The notes beneath the pieces are model-generated. The model had not been told where the DNA came from. It searched no databases and saw only the letters and a program-made list of their open reading frames with translations. 54,907 nucleotides of DNA from CAZFMJ01 sp964520045 (GTDB lineage Bacteria > Elusimicrobiota > Elusimicrobia > Elusimicrobiales > CAZFMJ01): assembly GCA_964520045.1 (NCBI GenBank), contig CAZFMJ010000011.1:1-54907 (forward strand), in the 5' to 3' direction. Within the stretch, counting starts at the first letter, position 1. Every line of letters starts with the position of its first letter. Positions 41,487-50,094 of this stretch are shown here, one piece after another. Made by a program: the position numbers and the translations under genes.

Positions 41487-42380
41487 CTAAAATTTAGCCT
41501 TGTCCTGATTATGAAGCCGCAGGGAATCCAGAATACATCCCAAAAGAAACAGGTTTATTGATAAAATAAAAACAATGTAAAAAATGCAGATCGCGGCGGC
41601 AAGCTTATTAATCAGCACAAGCCATGCAAAAAGCATAAGAGACCCGGCGAATGTGGACAGAAAAATAACCGCGACCAATTTAAGAGGGTTGTAATAAATA
41701 ATGGTTTGGATCATAATCTGCATGGTCCGCAATATGTCGCGGAAATAATGAACCTTCGAAACACCCGATCGTTCAATGTATTTTATGGGAATATACTTGA
41801 CAAATCTTCCGCTTCTTAAAAATGCCAAAGTCAAAGTTGTGGTGAATGAATAGCCAAGGCAGAAAAAGGGCATAGAGGCTTCATATGCGCTCTTCTTTAT
41901 GAGCCTGAGCCCGGAATTAACGTCCGGGATCGCTTCCCCGGCCACAAACCGCGCCATACTTAGATAAATAAATCTTAACAACGCTTTAAAAGGACTGCCC
42001 CAAAATAAATTTCCATGCCGCATTCCTATGACCATATCAAATCCGGCCATCTGCTTTATTAAATTCTGCGCCTCTTCCGGCGGATAGCTTGCATCGCCGT
42101 CGATCAAAAGAACGTAATCATATTTGGCAACGGCAAACCCCGAAAGAAGTGTTCTGCCATAACCGCGGTTTATCGGATGCTTTATAACTAATGCATCGCA
42201 TTTTTCTGCGATTTCAGCGGTTTTGTCGCTGGAACCGTCGTCTACCACAATCAGCTCATATTTTTCGGTATTTTCCTTCAAAATTTTATGAAGCCCCTCA
42301 ATCACTCCGGCTATGCCGTTTTCTTCATTGTAAACAGGAATGATACAGCTTATTTCAATTTTTGCGTTTTCTTGATGCAT
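41487..42380 (-). CDS. GT2 glycosyltransferase with C-terminal membrane helices
   Basis: This protein of about 297 residues has an N-terminal GT2 domain (CIIPVYNEENGIAGVIEGL, then VDDGSSDKT, and the DGDASYPPEEA metal motif). Two membrane helices near the C-terminus follow (LVAVIFLSTFAGSLMLFAW and AAICIFYIVFILSINLFLLG). This is the pattern of polyprenyl-phosphate glycosyltransferases with a membrane anchor. ATG 42380 has an AAGGAG site and is preferred; a longer frame to 42443 would overlap the radical SAM gene. It is part of the glycan cluster, and its sugar is unknown. Confidence 0.9.
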   Translation of the reverse strand: MHQENAKIEISCIIPVYNEENGIAGVIEGLHKILKENTEKYELIVVDDGSSDKTAEIAEKCDALVIKHPINRGYGRTLLSGFAVAKYDYVLLIDGDASYPPEEAQNLIKQMAGFDMVIGMRHGNLFWGSPFKALLRFIYLSMARFVAGEAIPDVNSGLRLIKKSAYEASMPFFCLGYSFTTTLTLAFLRSGRFVKYIPIKYIERSGVSKVHYFRDILRTMQIMIQTIIYYNPLKLVAVIFLSTFAGSLMLFAWLVLINKLAAAICIFYIVFILSINLFLLGCILDSLRLHNQDKAKF

Positions 42381-42408
42381 TTTCAGCTCCTTTTGAAATC
42401 TTTCCCTT

Positions 42409-43875
42409 TTAATACCGCCTGTTTTTAAAAATAAAACCGGCAAAACTTTTTAATCCAAGCCAATATTTATACGGACTCTGCTTAATAAATATAATCTCCT
42501 TCAGATTCCGCAGGATGACGACGGGATTAGAATAAAATCTGATATAGGCTTGTTTATAAAGTTCCCACATTTTTTCTTTTCCGATCAGAGGATTTACATA
42601 CACGGGATTATCAAAATCCCATTGATTATAATCCGACCACTTGGCATCAGTGCGAAGAACTCCCATGCTTTTACATATATCCCACAATCTGGTTTTGGGA
42701 TAAGGAACTGGAAGATAAAATAATGCGAACTGACTGCCCTGCCGCACGGCATAGTTGATGGTATTTAAAACATCCGCCTCTGTCTCGCCGGGCAAACAAA
42801 GAATGTAGTTAGCGTGAATAAAATATCCCAGTTCCAACGCTTGTTGTATCGCGCGGGTATTTTGTTCGACCTTGGTTTCCTTGCATATCAAATCAAGCGA
42901 TTTTTGATTGGCCGATTCAATCCCGTACGCTATTTCCCAACAACCAGCCTCCTTCATCAATATAAGCAGTTCTTTATCTACATTATCCGCCCTGCTATTA
43001 CAGGACCATGGAAGCCTTAATTTTGAATTTATATAAGCGCGGCAAAATTCACTAAGCCATGCTTTATTAACAGTGAAATTGGAATCAAGAAACATTATTC
43101 CCTTGGCGCCGTATTTTTCTTTAAGCAGTCTTATTTCCGCTAGTATTCCTTCAATGGTCTTAAACCGCACCTTCCTACCCATTACCTCATTAGCATTGCA
43201 AAAAGCACAGGAATAAGGACACCCCCTTGAAGCAATCACGGTATACGAAGGGAAAAATTTTGCAAAGGTAATCTGCGCCACATATTTTTTCATCGGGAAA
43301 ATATCAAACAACGGAGCGGGGATTTCTTCGGGGGCAAGGTACTCAGAATAATCAGGCGCATTAAAAATTATTTCGCCGTCATTCCTAAAACACAGCCCTT
43401 TTATCTTTCCGAGCTGATTCTCATGGTTCCCGGCGGCAAGACATTCCATTAAACGGCAAAAAGGTTTCTCCCCCTCGCCCGCGACAAGATAATCGACAAC
43501 CTCGTTTTGAGCAATGCTTTCCCTGGGAAGAAGCGTAGCATGCACTCCCCCTAAAACGGTTATTATCTCCGGAAAATGAGTTTTTATAATTTTAAAAGTG
43601 GAAATCGCATAATCAATCTGCAGCGTTGTCGAACCGATGCCGACGACGTCAAATCCGCCCCGTTTTAGATGCTCGACATATTCTTTTTGCGACATCCCCG
43701 CTATATTGGGTTCAAGATACGAGACCTCCCACCCCCTCTGCTTCATATACGTTCCGATACTTGCAATCCCTGACGGAAAAGTATTATTTCCTGCGCCGGA
43801 AGAAAATTTTCCAAAACTGACATTCGCCGGCACCAACGGCTCTTGAAACAAAATTTTAAACTTTCTATGTTCCAT
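42409..43875 (-). CDS. B12-binding-domain radical SAM protein
   Basis: The 488-residue protein has a Rossmann-like cobalamin-binding domain at the N-terminus (about 1-150: DVVGIGSTTLQIDYAIST, then VLGGVHATLLP). A radical SAM domain follows, with the cluster motif CPYSCAFC in ASRGCPYSCAFCN (about 215-225) and the GLE-like YGIESANQ. The C-terminal 120 residues are a family-specific tail. Such enzymes methylate or rearrange unactivated carbons. Within a glycan cluster it may modify a lipid carrier or sugar, but the substrate cannot be predicted. It sits seven bases after the GT-C gene, so it is co-transcribed. Confidence 0.88.
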   Translation of the reverse strand: MEHRKFKILFQEPLVPANVSFGKFSSGAGNNTFPSGIASIGTYMKQRGWEVSYLEPNIAGMSQKEYVEHLKRGGFDVVGIGSTTLQIDYAISTFKIIKTHFPEIITVLGGVHATLLPRESIAQNEVVDYLVAGEGEKPFCRLMECLAAGNHENQLGKIKGLCFRNDGEIIFNAPDYSEYLAPEEIPAPLFDIFPMKKYVAQITFAKFFPSYTVIASRGCPYSCAFCNANEVMGRKVRFKTIEGILAEIRLLKEKYGAKGIMFLDSNFTVNKAWLSEFCRAYINSKLRLPWSCNSRADNVDKELLILMKEAGCWEIAYGIESANQKSLDLICKETKVEQNTRAIQQALELGYFIHANYILCLPGETEADVLNTINYAVRQGSQFALFYLPVPYPKTRLWDICKSMGVLRTDAKWSDYNQWDFDNPVYVNPLIGKEKMWELYKQAYIRFYSNPVVILRNLKEIIFIKQSPYKYWLGLKSFAGFIFKNRRY

Positions 43876-43881
43876 ATGACC

Positions 43882-45576
43882 TTATCTTTTCATCATCCGG
43901 CGCTTCCCGCCGCAGACATTTTTATCTAAATAAAAAATTTTAAGCACTGGCCCCGCAATTTTATCTTCAGCAGGTTGAAAACCAGCGATTTCTTTTCCGC
44001 AGGCATGAACTTCGTCAAAAAAAAGTTTATACCTTTCAAAATCATCAGGGTTAACTCCAAAACTGCTTTCTATAACATATTGAACCCCCGCATCCAGCGC
44101 GCTTCTTACGCCCGAACTGATATCAACAGTGTCTCTGGCCGCCTGCGACCATCTCACGTGCCGTTGTCCGGAAAAAACATCTTCGGCAGTTCTCTCTATC
44201 TGATATATTTTATAACCGCCGCAGGGGTGTCCAGCCAGCATAAATTTGTAATAATGCCTCCGCGGATGGTTTATTTTTAAAGCCTTATTATAAAGCCCGA
44301 TTATTTGGGCGCGTTCTATAATTAAGCCCGGGGCGGAATCAACGTGATCCATAAGAATAGCACTGCCCTGCGGGATATTTGGTTTAATCCAATCCCCCGC
44401 CAATGTTCTGGTATCGGTTAAGCTGAGTTTCCTGTTGGTTGCATATACCTTAAATACGGCCGTCAATAATAAAAGGACAAATATCATATTCACGGTTGTC
44501 CTTAAAAAAGGCGTAATGCGCCGGCTAAATCTATCTAATGCAAAATGGGCTAAAAATACCAGCGCAGGAAATGAGGAGAACGAATACCTCGGCACACAAC
44601 AGCCCTGTATATTTTGCACGGACAATGCCGCAAATACGCTTATTATGGCGGTAAAAAACATGCATGCCAACGCTTTGCTTTCTTTCCACATAAAATAAAA
44701 TCCGCTTAAGCTAAACAAAAAAATTAGCTTGCTCCCGGCAAAATTTGAAAATACCATAAAAACACGCTTTATAATGCATAGGCGCGCGCATTCAATCCTT
44801 GGATCTATGGTATGCACGGAAAGATCTTTAAAATCTTGGATCACAGCGCTAAAATTAATAATGTGAAAAGGCGAGGTAATCGCAAATCCTGCGCAGGCGC
44901 AAAAAAAACCAATCGCGGTTATCTTTAAAAATTGCCGATATTTTAAATGTCCGACAAAAACATTATAAATCCCCATAGCCGGGATTAACATAACAAGCGG
45001 CAATGCCGTGTATTGACAGGAACATGCCAAACCAATAAATAATCCGCATAGCCCTATATCCCGCATCCTTCCGTTTTTCTGCCATCTTACCGCCATCCAC
45101 CAGGCAAGCGCGGAGAAGAAAAGAAGAAGAGAATCAGGCTTGGCGGAATGCGCCTCATAAACCACAACCGGAGATACGGCAAGGAAAGCCGATGCCCACG
45201 CCGTTTTTTTATCCATTCCGGCCTCGCGGGTCATTTTCCAAACAGCCCACACCGCGGCGCAGGACGCTCCCGCGGAAAGCAGACGGCCTATTAAATAAAA
45301 CGGGGTCGGATTCCACACGAAAAACTGTCCAAATTCTTCAACTGTATGCCAAAATCCCGTCAATAACCCTAACGCGTACATTCCCCCGTATGAAAAAAAC
45401 AGTAAATATGTCCACAGCGTGGGATATTTGAATATGTGCGGATTAAAATCTCCCGAACCGAATGATACCGCCATATTCACTATATGCGGCTCATCGCCGT
45501 TAAATATGGCAGGGAAACCGTAACCGATGCCCCACAACCGCAATATTGCGCCGACGGCTAATATGATATAGAACAT
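43882..45576 (-). CDS. GT-C type membrane glycosyltransferase (family 39-like), 564 residues
   Basis: The N-terminal part has about ten membrane helices. The GDEPH motif in the first loop (FPAIFNGDEPHIVNMA) is the acidic catalytic motif of PMT/GT39-type enzymes. A periplasmic domain of about 170 residues is at the C-terminus. It should transfer a sugar from a polyprenyl phosphate to a protein, lipid or glycan outside the membrane. It is the first gene of the cluster's second part, preceded by a repeat-filled gap, and no ribosome site is visible. Confidence 0.8.
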   Translation of the reverse strand: MFYIILAVGAILRLWGIGYGFPAIFNGDEPHIVNMAVSFGSGDFNPHIFKYPTLWTYLLFFSYGGMYALGLLTGFWHTVEEFGQFFVWNPTPFYLIGRLLSAGASCAAVWAVWKMTREAGMDKKTAWASAFLAVSPVVVYEAHSAKPDSLLLFFSALAWWMAVRWQKNGRMRDIGLCGLFIGLACSCQYTALPLVMLIPAMGIYNVFVGHLKYRQFLKITAIGFFCACAGFAITSPFHIINFSAVIQDFKDLSVHTIDPRIECARLCIIKRVFMVFSNFAGSKLIFLFSLSGFYFMWKESKALACMFFTAIISVFAALSVQNIQGCCVPRYSFSSFPALVFLAHFALDRFSRRITPFLRTTVNMIFVLLLLTAVFKVYATNRKLSLTDTRTLAGDWIKPNIPQGSAILMDHVDSAPGLIIERAQIIGLYNKALKINHPRRHYYKFMLAGHPCGGYKIYQIERTAEDVFSGQRHVRWSQAARDTVDISSGVRSALDAGVQYVIESSFGVNPDDFERYKLFFDEVHACGKEIAGFQPAEDKIAGPVLKIFYLDKNVCGGKRRMMKR

Positions 45577-45606
45577 ATTCTTAGACCAAATAAATTAAAT
45601 CATTTT

Positions 45607-45790
45607 AGAACGCTGATGCCGCTGCCCCAAACTATCCTTTAAAAGCAGTGTGTTTGGGACGGTCTCATTCTCAAAGCTTTTAAGGAATGAATGGGACTGA
45701 TTTTTTATGATTTAATATGATTTTTTAGTTTGAAAGACCTTTACAATTATCTGCGTTTATCATATTCATCAGCGTCATCTGCGTGCCATG
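45607..45790. repeat. ACGCTGAT/ATCTGCGTT repeat element, copy 2, with nested element
   Basis: The outer parts match copy 1 (20248-20356): AGAACGCTGAT at the left, TTATGATTTAATATGATTTTTT in the middle region, and TATCTGCGTT, CATATTCATC and CATCTGCGT at the right. Unlike copy 1 it carries a foreign block (45626-45695) after CGCTG. It fills most of the 271-base gap between hutH and the GT-C gene; nothing else is seen there. Confidence 0.75.
45626..45695. repeat. CCCAAAC palindromic element, copy 2 (nested)
   Basis: This has the same two stem-loops as copy 1 (9267-9334): CCCAAAC with GTTTGGG, then CATTCT with GGAATG. It lies inside the ACGCTGAT element, with CTG on both sides (GCTG before, ACTGAT after), which may be a short target duplication. 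Confidence 0.75.
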
Positions 45791-45847
45791 TATTACTGTT
45801 GAACAGCCACTTCTGCTGTCCAAAAAGGAAATTCCCATACTATCGAG

Positions 45848-47380
45848 TTACCATGAATTTTTTAATAACCCTATTTCGTTTTGCACCGCCTCAAGAATTT
45901 CGCATTTTTCAACGGATGAAGACATGGCATTGTGATCATTAAAAAGCGGCCTGTCTTCCTCAAGATGCGGCACTACTCTGCGCACAGCGCAATGCGCGGC
46001 GCGAGTGCCTTTGCCGGGGGTAAAAGTTCTGAAATCCAGCGCCTGCGCGGCCGCGACCATTTCAATAGCGAGAACTATATTGGCATTCTCCTGTATCTGC
46101 CTGGTTTTAAGAGCGGCGTTCATTCCCATGCTCACAAAATCTTCCTGGTCTGCCGCCGCCGGAATAGACTGTATGCATGAAGGCGCGCTCAATATGCGCT
46201 GTTCGACAATAAGCATATCTGCGGTATACTGACTGAGCATCAATCCCGAGAACATGCCGGCGCCTTTGGTCAAAAAGGCCGGGAGTCCCACGCTTAAAGC
46301 CGGATTAAGAAGCCTGTTAAGCCTTCTTTCGGAAAGAACCGACACCATTGTCATTCCGGCTCCCACCATGTCAAGAGGCATGCTTATGGGCGTGCCCTGA
46401 AAATTTGCTCCGGTAAGAACAGTGTTGCTTTCAGCCAGAAATATGGGATTATCGGCCACCGCATTAAGCTCTATTTCGAACTGTTTGCGCGCATATGCCA
46501 GATGATCCCTGAACGCGCCTATAACCTGCGGCGTAGAGCGCATTGAATAAGCGTCCTGCACTTTAACCTTGAGCCTGCCTGTCACCAAATCAGAACCCGC
46601 AATGATCGACCGTATGTTAGCCGATGAATTTACGGCGCCGCCGAAACCTCTTAATTCATGAAGCCTCGCGTCATAAGGCTTCATATTCGCCATAAGCGCT
46701 TCCAGGCTCATGGCCGCCGCGATTTCCGCCTGTTTTATCCAGCGCTCGGCATCATAAATTTCAAGGCATCCGATGCCGGTAATAAGATTGGAGCCGTTTA
46801 TCGCCGCCAATCCGTCGCGGGCGCAAAGGCCGGGAACCGGAATGCCGGCGTTTTCCATCGCATTTTTAGTGGGCATCCTCTCGCCCTGATAAAAACTCTC
46901 TCCCTCCCCCATAAGGGACAGCGCCGCCTGGCTCATAGGAGAAAGATCTCCGCATGCCCCCACGCTGCCCTTCTCGCAAACGACAGGCGTGACTCCCTTG
47001 TTAAGCATATCGATATAGGTTTGAGTTATTTCAAGCCGGCAGCCGGAATATCCCCTTGAATGCACATTCACGCGGCTGAGCAGCGCCGCCCTGACATGTT
47101 CTATGGGGCATGGTTTTCCCACTCCGGCCGCATGGTTGTAAATAAGATATTTCTGAAACTGCTTCACCTGCTCGTCGCTGAGCACAACCTCCGAAAATTC
47201 GCCTATGCCGGTATTGACGCCGTACATAATTTCATGCGCCTCAACCTTTTTTTCAAGCATGCCGCGGCACTTTTTAATCCGCTCCACAGCCGCCGGAGCC
47301 AGCTCTACTTTTTCGCCATGCCGCGCCGTTTTTACCACATCCTCTATTTTCAGAGAACTGCCGTCAATTTTTATCGCCAT
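45848..47380 (-). CDS. hutH: Histidine ammonia-lyase-like aromatic amino acid lyase with Ala-Cys-Gly motif
   Basis: The protein of about 510 residues belongs to the MIO-dependent ammonia-lyases. Histidine-lyase positions are kept with nearly identical numbering: Tyr53 in YGVNTGIG, His83 in YNHAAG, Asn195 in AAINGSN, and Glu413 in DQED. This favours histidine to urocanate plus ammonia. The cofactor motif is A142-C143-G144 instead of Ala-Ser-Gly (codon TGC); Cys at this place is reported to still form the MIO group in Pseudomonas enzyme. ATG 47380 has a GGAGG site. No hutU, hutI or hutG is nearby, so it may serve another route; an aromatic amino acid mutase is an alternative. Confidence 0.88.
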   Translation of the reverse strand: MAIKIDGSSLKIEDVVKTARHGEKVELAPAAVERIKKCRGMLEKKVEAHEIMYGVNTGIGEFSEVVLSDEQVKQFQKYLIYNHAAGVGKPCPIEHVRAALLSRVNVHSRGYSGCRLEITQTYIDMLNKGVTPVVCEKGSVGACGDLSPMSQAALSLMGEGESFYQGERMPTKNAMENAGIPVPGLCARDGLAAINGSNLITGIGCLEIYDAERWIKQAEIAAAMSLEALMANMKPYDARLHELRGFGGAVNSSANIRSIIAGSDLVTGRLKVKVQDAYSMRSTPQVIGAFRDHLAYARKQFEIELNAVADNPIFLAESNTVLTGANFQGTPISMPLDMVGAGMTMVSVLSERRLNRLLNPALSVGLPAFLTKGAGMFSGLMLSQYTADMLIVEQRILSAPSCIQSIPAAADQEDFVSMGMNAALKTRQIQENANIVLAIEMVAAAQALDFRTFTPGKGTRAAHCAVRRVVPHLEEDRPLFNDHNAMSSSVEKCEILEAVQNEIGLLKNSW

Positions 47381-47444
47381 ACATTCCTCCATCGATAACC
47401 GGTAATTACTCAACTCGACCGTTTCCCGCGTCTAATTTGAGCGT

Positions 47445-48464
47445 CTAATCACTCGTTTTTTTATCGCATCTTTCGCCAAAATTTATCTCCGAACTTTCTC
47501 CTATATTTATCTGATCTTTTCTGCCTATTAAAACAGCGCTTGGCCCTATAATAGACCCGCATAGGTTCATATTATTCACTTTTGCTTTCTCGTTTATTAT
47601 GCAGTTGCGCGCGATTGAAAACGAAATTTCAGCGCCATCCCCGATAGAAACATGCGGACCTAAAATTGAATCGGATATTTTTGATGATTTAGACAGATAA
47701 ACAGGCGGAATGATAAGATTCCCTTTCCTGTGATAAATATTTTTATGCATATCCAAAATGTACCTATTTGTCGCAAGAAGAGTTTCAGGTTTGCCGCAGT
47801 CATGCCAGCCTTTTATCTGTACCGTGCGTATTTTACTTCCGTGTTTTATCATAAGCTGAAGCGCATCGGTAAGCTGTATCTCTCCCTTGGTGGTTTTGCC
47901 GGATTGTATAAGTTCGCGCACGCAGGCATAAAGAACGCCGCTGTCCCTGAACGAGTATGCTCCGACGATCGCCGTATTTGTAGCGGGGCGCTCCGGTTTT
48001 TCGGTAATACGGGACACATAGCCGTTTTTTTCCTCCACGACTCCGAATCTTCTGGGATCTTCAACCTGCATTACGGCCACGCAGTCTTCCTTAAACTTAA
48101 CAAACTGCCTCATGTCAGCCGAAATAATGGTGTCGCCCAATAATATAAAAAGCGGGCCCTTAATATGTTCCGCCGTAAGCGAAACCGCATGACCGAGCCC
48201 CTTCGGCTCGTTTTGCTCTATAAAAACAACTTCCAAGGAAGGATAGGCTTTTAATACGTATTCTTTTATTTTATCCCCGAAATGCCCGATTATAAGATAT
48301 ACCTTGGGCTTGCCTATTTCAATAAGCTGGTCCAGAATATGCCCCAGAATAGGTTTATGCCCTACGGTAAGAAGCACCTTCGGATAAGTATGCGTATGCG
48401 GCCGCAAACGAGTGCCGGACCCTGCCACGGGAACCACCGCTGAAAAAGGTTTTTTCAAATACAT
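47445..48464 (-). CDS. Sugar-1-phosphate nucleotidyltransferase with left-handed beta-helix tail
   Basis: The 339-residue protein has the nucleotidyltransferase start VVPVAGSGTRLRPHTHTYPKVLL, the acidic metal site in LLGDTIIS, and a C-terminal hexapeptide-repeat region (about 250-335: ISDSILGPHVSIGDGAEIS and after). It activates a sugar 1-phosphate with UTP, dTTP or GTP. It most resembles glucose-1-phosphate thymidylyl- or uridylyltransferases and could feed the RmlD-like enzyme. AAGGAG lies seven bases before the ATG. The specific nucleotide is not determinable. Confidence 0.88.
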   Translation of the reverse strand: MYLKKPFSAVVPVAGSGTRLRPHTHTYPKVLLTVGHKPILGHILDQLIEIGKPKVYLIIGHFGDKIKEYVLKAYPSLEVVFIEQNEPKGLGHAVSLTAEHIKGPLFILLGDTIISADMRQFVKFKEDCVAVMQVEDPRRFGVVEEKNGYVSRITEKPERPATNTAIVGAYSFRDSGVLYACVRELIQSGKTTKGEIQLTDALQLMIKHGSKIRTVQIKGWHDCGKPETLLATNRYILDMHKNIYHRKGNLIIPPVYLSKSSKISDSILGPHVSIGDGAEISFSIARNCIINEKAKVNNMNLCGSIIGPSAVLIGRKDQINIGESSEINFGERCDKKTSD

Positions 48465-48490
48465 AAAATTGCTCCTTAACCGCCCGGTAC

Positions 48491-48775
48491 CTACCCGATA
48501 AAAAATCCTCCCGTCATTGACAAAAGCACCGCTATCGCAAAGAATGCAAGCCTCGGCCGGCCGGCCTTAAAATAACCGAACGCTAGCATCATAACCCTTA
48601 TTACCGGTGTCATCAATAACGCCAACAAGCCGGCTTCAATAAAACGCCGGCCGCCGCCTATATTCAAACCAACGGCAAAAAAAGAACCGGCCGCCAGCAG
48701 CGCGGCGCTGACGACAACCCCGCAAAACAATGTTCTTTGAATTAATTTATTAATCTCGGCTTCACGATATTTCAT
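48491..48775 (-). CDS. DUF1634 family membrane protein
   Basis: The 94-residue protein has three hydrophobic segments and an N-terminal charged stretch (MKYREAEINKLIQRT). It overlaps the TauE/SafE gene by four bases. DUF1634 genes commonly accompany TauE/SafE exporters, so it is probably an accessory subunit of the same transporter. Its biochemical role is unknown. Confidence 0.85.
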   Translation of the reverse strand: MKYREAEINKLIQRTLFCGVVVSAALLAAGSFFAVGLNIGGGRRFIEAGLLALLMTPVIRVMMLAFGYFKAGRPRLAFFAIAVLLSMTGGFFIG

Positions 48776-49596
48776 ACAGCCATCCGCGCCGCGATTATAA
48801 GCAGCAATATGCCGAATAGAACCTGCAAACGCTCGCTCCGGCTGTGGTAGAGGATATTTATTCCTATCGCCGCCCCGGCCATAATTCCTAAACTAAGTCC
48901 GGCCGTAATTTCCGGATTGATCATCCCGTTTCTGTAAAATACCAGCAAGCTGGCCGCGGCGCTTACTCCTATCATAAAATTACTGGTAGCGGCCGCGGCC
49001 TTCATAGGCATACGGCACAAGCCGGTCATAACGGGAACATGTATAATCCCGCCGCCTATTCCTATCAAACCGGAAAGACTGCCGGCAAAAAACGAGGTAA
49101 AAAACGCCGTGTTCATATTTTTAACTCTATACCGGCTCTGCGATTTTTCCGCGGGATCAAAAAACGAAGCGCCGAAATAACCCAGCTCGCCTTCGGCGGA
49201 TTGAACCGCGGTCTGAGATTTTTTTCTTAAACCCTTAATAATCATCAGCCCGGCCGCCGGAACCGCTACGGCGGCGAAAATCCGCTCCACGAACTGCGCG
49301 GACAACAAATTAGAAACGACCGCCCCGGCTATGGAGCCGACAGCCGTTGATAATTCAAGAACTATTCCCACGGGCATATTTACAAGCCCCCGCTCCACAT
49401 TAACGGCCGCGGCCGCGCTGGATACGGCTATTATGGCCATAAGAGACGCCGCGACCGCCTGATGCGCCGGAATCTTAAAATAAAGCACAAGTATCGGCAC
49501 GGCGAAAATACCGCCGCCGATACCCAGCATTGAGCCGATTATTCCTATAAAAAATCCGGCGGCCGCAAGACCGAAAAAATCAAATCCTGAAATCAT
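48772..49596 (-). CDS. TauE/SafE family sulfite/anion exporter
   Basis: This 274-residue inner-membrane protein has about eight helices in two repeated halves, each with the Gly-rich signature (GIIGSMLGIGGGIFAVPIL and GLIGIGGGIIHVPVM). The family exports sulfite, sulfoacetate or related anions. It overlaps coaD upstream and DUF1634 downstream by four bases each, so the three genes are translated together. The substrate is unknown. Confidence 0.92.
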   Translation of the reverse strand: MISGFDFFGLAAAGFFIGIIGSMLGIGGGIFAVPILVLYFKIPAHQAVAASLMAIIAVSSAAAAVNVERGLVNMPVGIVLELSTAVGSIAGAVVSNLLSAQFVERIFAAVAVPAAGLMIIKGLRKKSQTAVQSAEGELGYFGASFFDPAEKSQSRYRVKNMNTAFFTSFFAGSLSGLIGIGGGIIHVPVMTGLCRMPMKAAAATSNFMIGVSAAASLLVFYRNGMINPEITAGLSLGIMAGAAIGINILYHSRSERLQVLFGILLLIIAARMAV

Positions 49597-50075
49597 TTTT
49601 TAAATTTATTCTTCAACGCCCCGTAAACATGGCCCGGGATCAACGGCTGCATATCCCCGCCCAATGCCGCAACCTCTCTCACGACGCTGGCCGTAAGATA
49701 CACATATTTCTCGCTCGGCATAAAGAAAACGGTTTCAACCTCGGGAAAAAGCGTGCGGTTGATATGCGCAAGCTGAAATTCATATTCCAAATCCGAAACG
49801 GCGCGCAGGCCTCTTACAACCACCTTGATATTTTTATTCCGCAAATAGTCCGCGAGAAGCCCTTCGAACGAATCTATTTTCACCCTGCGGCTGTTTTTTA
49901 ACGATACCCTCAGCATTTCGACTCTTTCCTGAACGCTGAAAAGAGGTTTTTTGCTCGGATTTACCAAAACAGCCACCACAAGACTATCGAAAATTTTACA
50001 GGCCCTTTTTATAATATCGAGATGGCCGTTGGTTACAGGATCAAAACTGCCAGGATACACCGCTATTCTCGGCAT
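49593..50075 (-). CDS. coaD: Phosphopantetheine adenylyltransferase
   Basis: This 160-residue enzyme makes dephospho-CoA from 4'-phosphopantetheine and ATP, the fourth step of CoA synthesis. The nucleotidyl-transferase motif is TNGHLDII (the GHxD form of HxGH), and the second motif is LTASVVREVA in place of ISSTxxR. Length and start (MPRIAVYPGSFDPVTNGH) are typical. AAAGGA lies six bases before the ATG. It overlaps the TauE/SafE gene by four bases. Confidence 0.96.
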   Translation of the reverse strand: MPRIAVYPGSFDPVTNGHLDIIKRACKIFDSLVVAVLVNPSKKPLFSVQERVEMLRVSLKNSRRVKIDSFEGLLADYLRNKNIKVVVRGLRAVSDLEYEFQLAHINRTLFPEVETVFFMPSEKYVYLTASVVREVAALGGDMQPLIPGHVYGALKNKFKK

Positions 50076-50094
50076 TAAAATTCCTTTAAGTCGC

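Noticed and set aside
45730..45942. Small open frame MKDLYNYLRLSYSSAS in the hutH downstream gap
   Set aside because: It is the translation of the ACGCTGAT repeat (like the start of the TPR frame) and then runs antisense to hutH; no ribosome site.
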